A stretch of DNA of 64,000 bases, taken from positions 62,001 through 126,000 of the forward strand of contig CALADQ010000007.1 of assembly GCA_937890765.1 (NCBI GenBank), in the 5' to 3' direction. The position numbers were made by a program, and so were the translations under genes. Shown here piece by piece: positions 61,312 through 64,000 of the stretch. Position 1 is the stretch's first letter. Each line of letters starts with the position of its first letter. Source of the DNA: an uncultured Candidatus Neoarthromitus sp. GTDB taxonomy: Bacteria > Bacillota > Clostridia > Clostridiales > Clostridiaceae. The notes under the pieces were generated by a model. It was not told the DNA's origin, ran no database searches, and worked only from the letters and a program-made list of their open reading frames with translations.

Positions 61312-64000
61312 TTGAAGAATGGTTTTAGTAAGTTAATAGTTATTGGTTTCATGACAATGTTTTTTTGTTTTAACAATGTAGTAAATACGTTCGCTGCTTC
61401 TCTCTCTAAAAAAAATATTAATGGATATGAACTTTTGAGGATGGATTATGTTGATACAATCAAATCAAAAGTTTTATTGTATGAGCATAAGAAAAGTGGA
61501 GCACAAATTCTTCACATTAAAAATGATTCTAAAGTTAAACTGTTTGATATAACTTTCAAAGTTCCAACAGTTAATAACAAGGGAACTAATCACATATTAG
61601 AACACATATTTTTTTCTGGTTCTGAAAAATATCCTATAAAAGATGTTTTTCCAGCGTTGTTTTATTTGAACAATTTAGAGTACATAAATGCGGCTACTGA
61701 TACAAATTATGTTACGTACTATGTTTCTTCAAGAGATAAAAATCAACTTAAAACAATTGTGGATTATTATTTGAGTGCTTTGTTTAATCCAATTGTCTAT
61801 AGAGAAGAAAATGTTTTTAAGCAAGAAGGTTGGAGAATGGAACTTGAAGAAATTAATTCTCCTTTAAAATTGACGGGTGTTGTCTTAAACGAAATGAAAG
61901 GATATTTGTTTAATGACGAATTTTATAAATCAATTGCATCTGTTGATAGTTTGTATAAAGGAGCACCGGGTTCTTTTAATGGAGGTGGAGATCCTTATAC
62001 AATTCCAGGTTTAACGCTTAAAGAATTGTTAGACTCTCACAAAAAATATTACGTTCCATCAAATTCTTTGATAATTTTGTATGGAGATATTGATACGGAA
62101 GAAATGTTAAAGTTTATTGACAAAGAGCATTTATCATTTCAAGATAGAAGACAAAAAATTGACGAATATTCCATGAAGGATTCGTTAAGCGAAAAAGTAT
62201 ATAAAAATTTAAAATATCCAGTTCCTGAAAAAGATTTTAAGAGTAATAAACACATTTTTATAAATGCTTTTGCAACAGGTGCGATGAACAATGTTCATGA
62301 AAATTTTGCGATAAAATTTTTAGTTTCAATGATGGACAGTGAAATTTCTGGGATTGAAAAAAGATTTAATGATTTGAATATAGGGACAGATTTTTCAATT
62401 GATTATAGAAATGTTGGGTCTAAACAATCTTATGTTATGTTTTCGGCAAATTCTGAAGAGGGAAAAGAACAAGATTTTGAAAATTTTGTCTACGATGAAT
62501 TAGAAAAATTTAGGGATTCAATTTTAAGTGAAGAGTATTTGGATAATTACTACAAAATAACTAGCAATATTTTGTCAAAGAAAATGAAAGACAATCCTGA
62601 TAGTTTTATAATGTGGAATGTTATTAACACTTGGTCATCAGGTGGCGATGTTATAGACAGCATTAATTTTGATAAAAACTTAAAACAACTTAAAAATTAT
62701 GGAGTCGAAGATTTTATAAATTTTATTGACATGCACTTTATAAACAATAAGCATTCAGCGTTTATAACTTTGGAACCTGATTTTGGAATCATAGAGCAAA
62801 AGGAACGACAGCTTAGAGAAAATTTAGAATCTTATAAAGAATCCATGACTCAAGACCAAAAAGAAGAATTAATAAGTCAAACAAAAGATTTCAATTCGTG
62901 GGTAGAACGTGAGGATTCAATAAACGTTTTAGAAAAATTATCGAATCCATTTAAGAATGAGCATGATAAACTTGGTGATGCAAAAGTTCAAAATAAAAAT
63001 GATGTTTATGAGTACGTTTGGGGAAAAATTAGTGACAACGATTTTATAAATATTTCTTTGAATTTTGACTCTAGAACAATACCAAAAAGTAAAGTTCATT
63101 ATCTTTCTTTGTTTTGTGATTTAATGAAAGAAGGATTTGGAAGTGCGAACAAAACAAATATTGAATTAATGAATGAAATAAGTCAAACTCTTTCAAATTT
63201 AAATGTTACTATGGAAGAAAATTTAAATTGTTTCGATGGAAATATTTATAATCCAACTTTTAAAGTTTCTTTTGACACTACAAAAGATAAACTTGAAAAG
63301 TCTATGGATTTAGTGAATGAATTTATAAATAATATAAATTTTAAAAATGTCGATTTGATAAAAGGGAATTTAAATAAATTACAAGCTTATTATGAATCCA
63401 ATTTGATAAATCCAAGCATTGTCTATTATGAAATTGATGGTTCAAATTATGATGGTGGGAAATATAGAAACTACATTAAAGGACTTCCGTACATAAAATT
63501 TTTGATAAATATATTTAACAGGTTCAATGATGACAATAAATATGTAAACAATATTATAAAAGAACTTGAGTTTGTTTCGAGAGCGGTATTTAACATAAAT
63601 AATTTGAAAGTTGGAATTGTTTCTAGCAATGATAACTACAGAAAAGTTAAAAAGAATTTAGAAAATAAAATAATTTCAAATCTAAATAACGAAATCAACA
63701 GAAGGTATAAATACAAATTTGAAAATGTTAGAGAGAGAATTTCTATAAAAGCTCCTTCACCTAACATAACTTTGTATGCGCTTTTAAACTTTAGATCTAG
63801 TGGACGAAATTACACTCCAAAATTTTTAGTTGCTGAATCAATTTTGGGGGAATATTTGTATAGAAATTTGCGAGTGAAGAATGGAGCTTATCAAGTTAAT
63901 TCTTTAGCTAATACTCAGGGCACTCTTGCAGTTGTTGCTGGTTTCTCTCCAGTTTTAAAAGAACAAATAAAGGCCATAAATAACATTGGAAATTATTTAA
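61312..64000 (+). CDS. Secreted M16C (presequence-protease-like) zinc metallopeptidase, 3' end outside the window
   Basis: The reading frame is open for about 896 codons to the window edge. It starts at TTG 61312 after AAGGAGGAAATTAA. A signal peptide (1-32, KLIVIGFMTMFFCFNNVV, then FAAS) precedes the catalytic domain with the inverted zinc motif HILEH (near 100), KYPIKDVFPALF and, much later, the substrate-closing LRVKNGAYQVNS. M16C enzymes have four homologous domains in one chain (about 970 residues) and degrade peptides inside a closed chamber. A secreted version fits the peptide-scavenging genes of this window. Confidence 0.88.
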   Translation, partial: MKNGFSKLIVIGFMTMFFCFNNVVNTFAASLSKKNINGYELLRMDYVDTIKSKVLLYEHKKSGAQILHIKNDSKVKLFDITFKVPTVNNKGTNHILEHIFFSGSEKYPIKDVFPALFYLNNLEYINAATDTNYVTYYVSSRDKNQLKTIVDYYLSALFNPIVYREENVFKQEGWRMELEEINSPLKLTGVVLNEMKGYLFNDEFYKSIASVDSLYKGAPGSFNGGGDPYTIPGLTLKELLDSHKKYYVPSNSLIILYGDIDTEEMLKFIDKEHLSFQDRRQKIDEYSMKDSLSEKVYKNLKYPVPEKDFKSNKHIFINAFATGAMNNVHENFAIKFLVSMMDSEISGIEKRFNDLNIGTDFSIDYRNVGSKQSYVMFSANSEEGKEQDFENFVYDELEKFRDSILSEEYLDNYYKITSNILSKKMKDNPDSFIMWNVINTWSSGGDVIDSINFDKNLKQLKNYGVEDFINFIDMHFINNKHSAFITLEPDFGIIEQKERQLRENLESYKESMTQDQKEELISQTKDFNSWVEREDSINVLEKLSNPFKNEHDKLGDAKVQNKNDVYEYVWGKISDNDFINISLNFDSRTIPKSKVHYLSLFCDLMKEGFGSANKTNIELMNEISQTLSNLNVTMEENLNCFDGNIYNPTFKVSFDTTKDKLEKSMDLVNEFINNINFKNVDLIKGNLNKLQAYYESNLINPSIVYYEIDGSNYDGGKYRNYIKGLPYIKFLINIFNRFNDDNKYVNNIIKELEFVSRAVFNINNLKVGIVSSNDNYRKVKKNLENKIISNLNNEINRRYKYKFENVRERISIKAPSPNITLYALLNFRSSGRNYTPKFLVAESILGEYLYRNLRVKNGAYQVNSLANTQGTLAVVAGFSPVLKEQIKAINNIGNYL

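Overview
This is a very AT-rich, gene-dense stretch of a low-GC Gram-positive chromosome, from an endospore-forming, probably chemotactic and peptide-consuming member of the Clostridia. The sporulation evidence is dipicolinate synthase subunit B (18084-18671), YtxC (40727-41623) and an alpha/beta-type small acid-soluble spore protein (57582-57842). A HrcA/CIRCE-controlled groESL operon, strong GGAGG ribosome sites, frequent TTG starts, an oligopeptide permease and the infC-rpmI-rplT / pheST layout fit Clostridia. The mix of little anabolism, a retained meso-DAP branch, non-mevalonate isoprenoid genes and peptide import resembles host-associated clostridia such as segmented filamentous bacteria. 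That placement is an inference, not proven by the sequence.

Layout. 1-3068: the 5' end of a probable queuosine-precursor transporter, an unknown exported protein, a degenerate ABC-ATPase-like protein and a secreted M28 peptidase. 3249-7894: cyclophilin, thrS and groESL. 8029-10165: a soluble chemoreceptor, a type IV pilin-like protein and a prepilin peptidase. 10190-18051: the oppBCDF-A operon, preceded by a long leader that ends in a terminator, plus a second oppA. 18084-20096 (minus strand): dpaB, and thyA-folA. 20224-24602: a degenerate FGGY kinase, an aldo/keto reductase-like protein, an unknown protein and an AI-2E family permease. 25224-35044: a large accessory region with a helicase/nuclease protein, an EssC-type secretion ATPase, an EsaB/YukD ubiquitin-like protein and a secreted RCC1-like/DUF4214 protein; this is the most unusual part. 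35137-40496: a cytidylate-kinase-like protein, a phosphodiester glycosidase, an unknown protein, a RIC-type hemerythrin and an M23 peptidase. 40727-50409: ytxC, infC-rpmI-rplT with an L20-type leader, a K+ uptake pair, an RNA methyltransferase, pheST and a D-lactate dehydrogenase. 50615-54690: a run of exported or membrane proteins of unknown role. 54738-57407 (minus): asd-dapA-dapB. 57582-58005: SASP and tRNA-Phe. 58020-61044 (minus): dxs-dxr. 61312-64000: a secreted M16C metallopeptidase that runs off the window.

Three themes run through the window. First, secreted peptidases (M28, M16C, M23) and an Opp system with two binding proteins point to growth on host or environmental peptides. Second, several intact ORFs have lost the catalytic residues of their families (ABC, FGGY, AKR, CPBP, and partly the helicase), so they look like conserved pseudo-enzymes. 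Third, three genes (infC, the SASP gene and the phosphodiester glycosidase) appear to start at ATA or ATT, judged by Shine-Dalgarno spacing and N-terminal completeness. I see no insertion sequence, CRISPR array, rRNA or integrase. All positions and motifs were read by eye; no database search was run.
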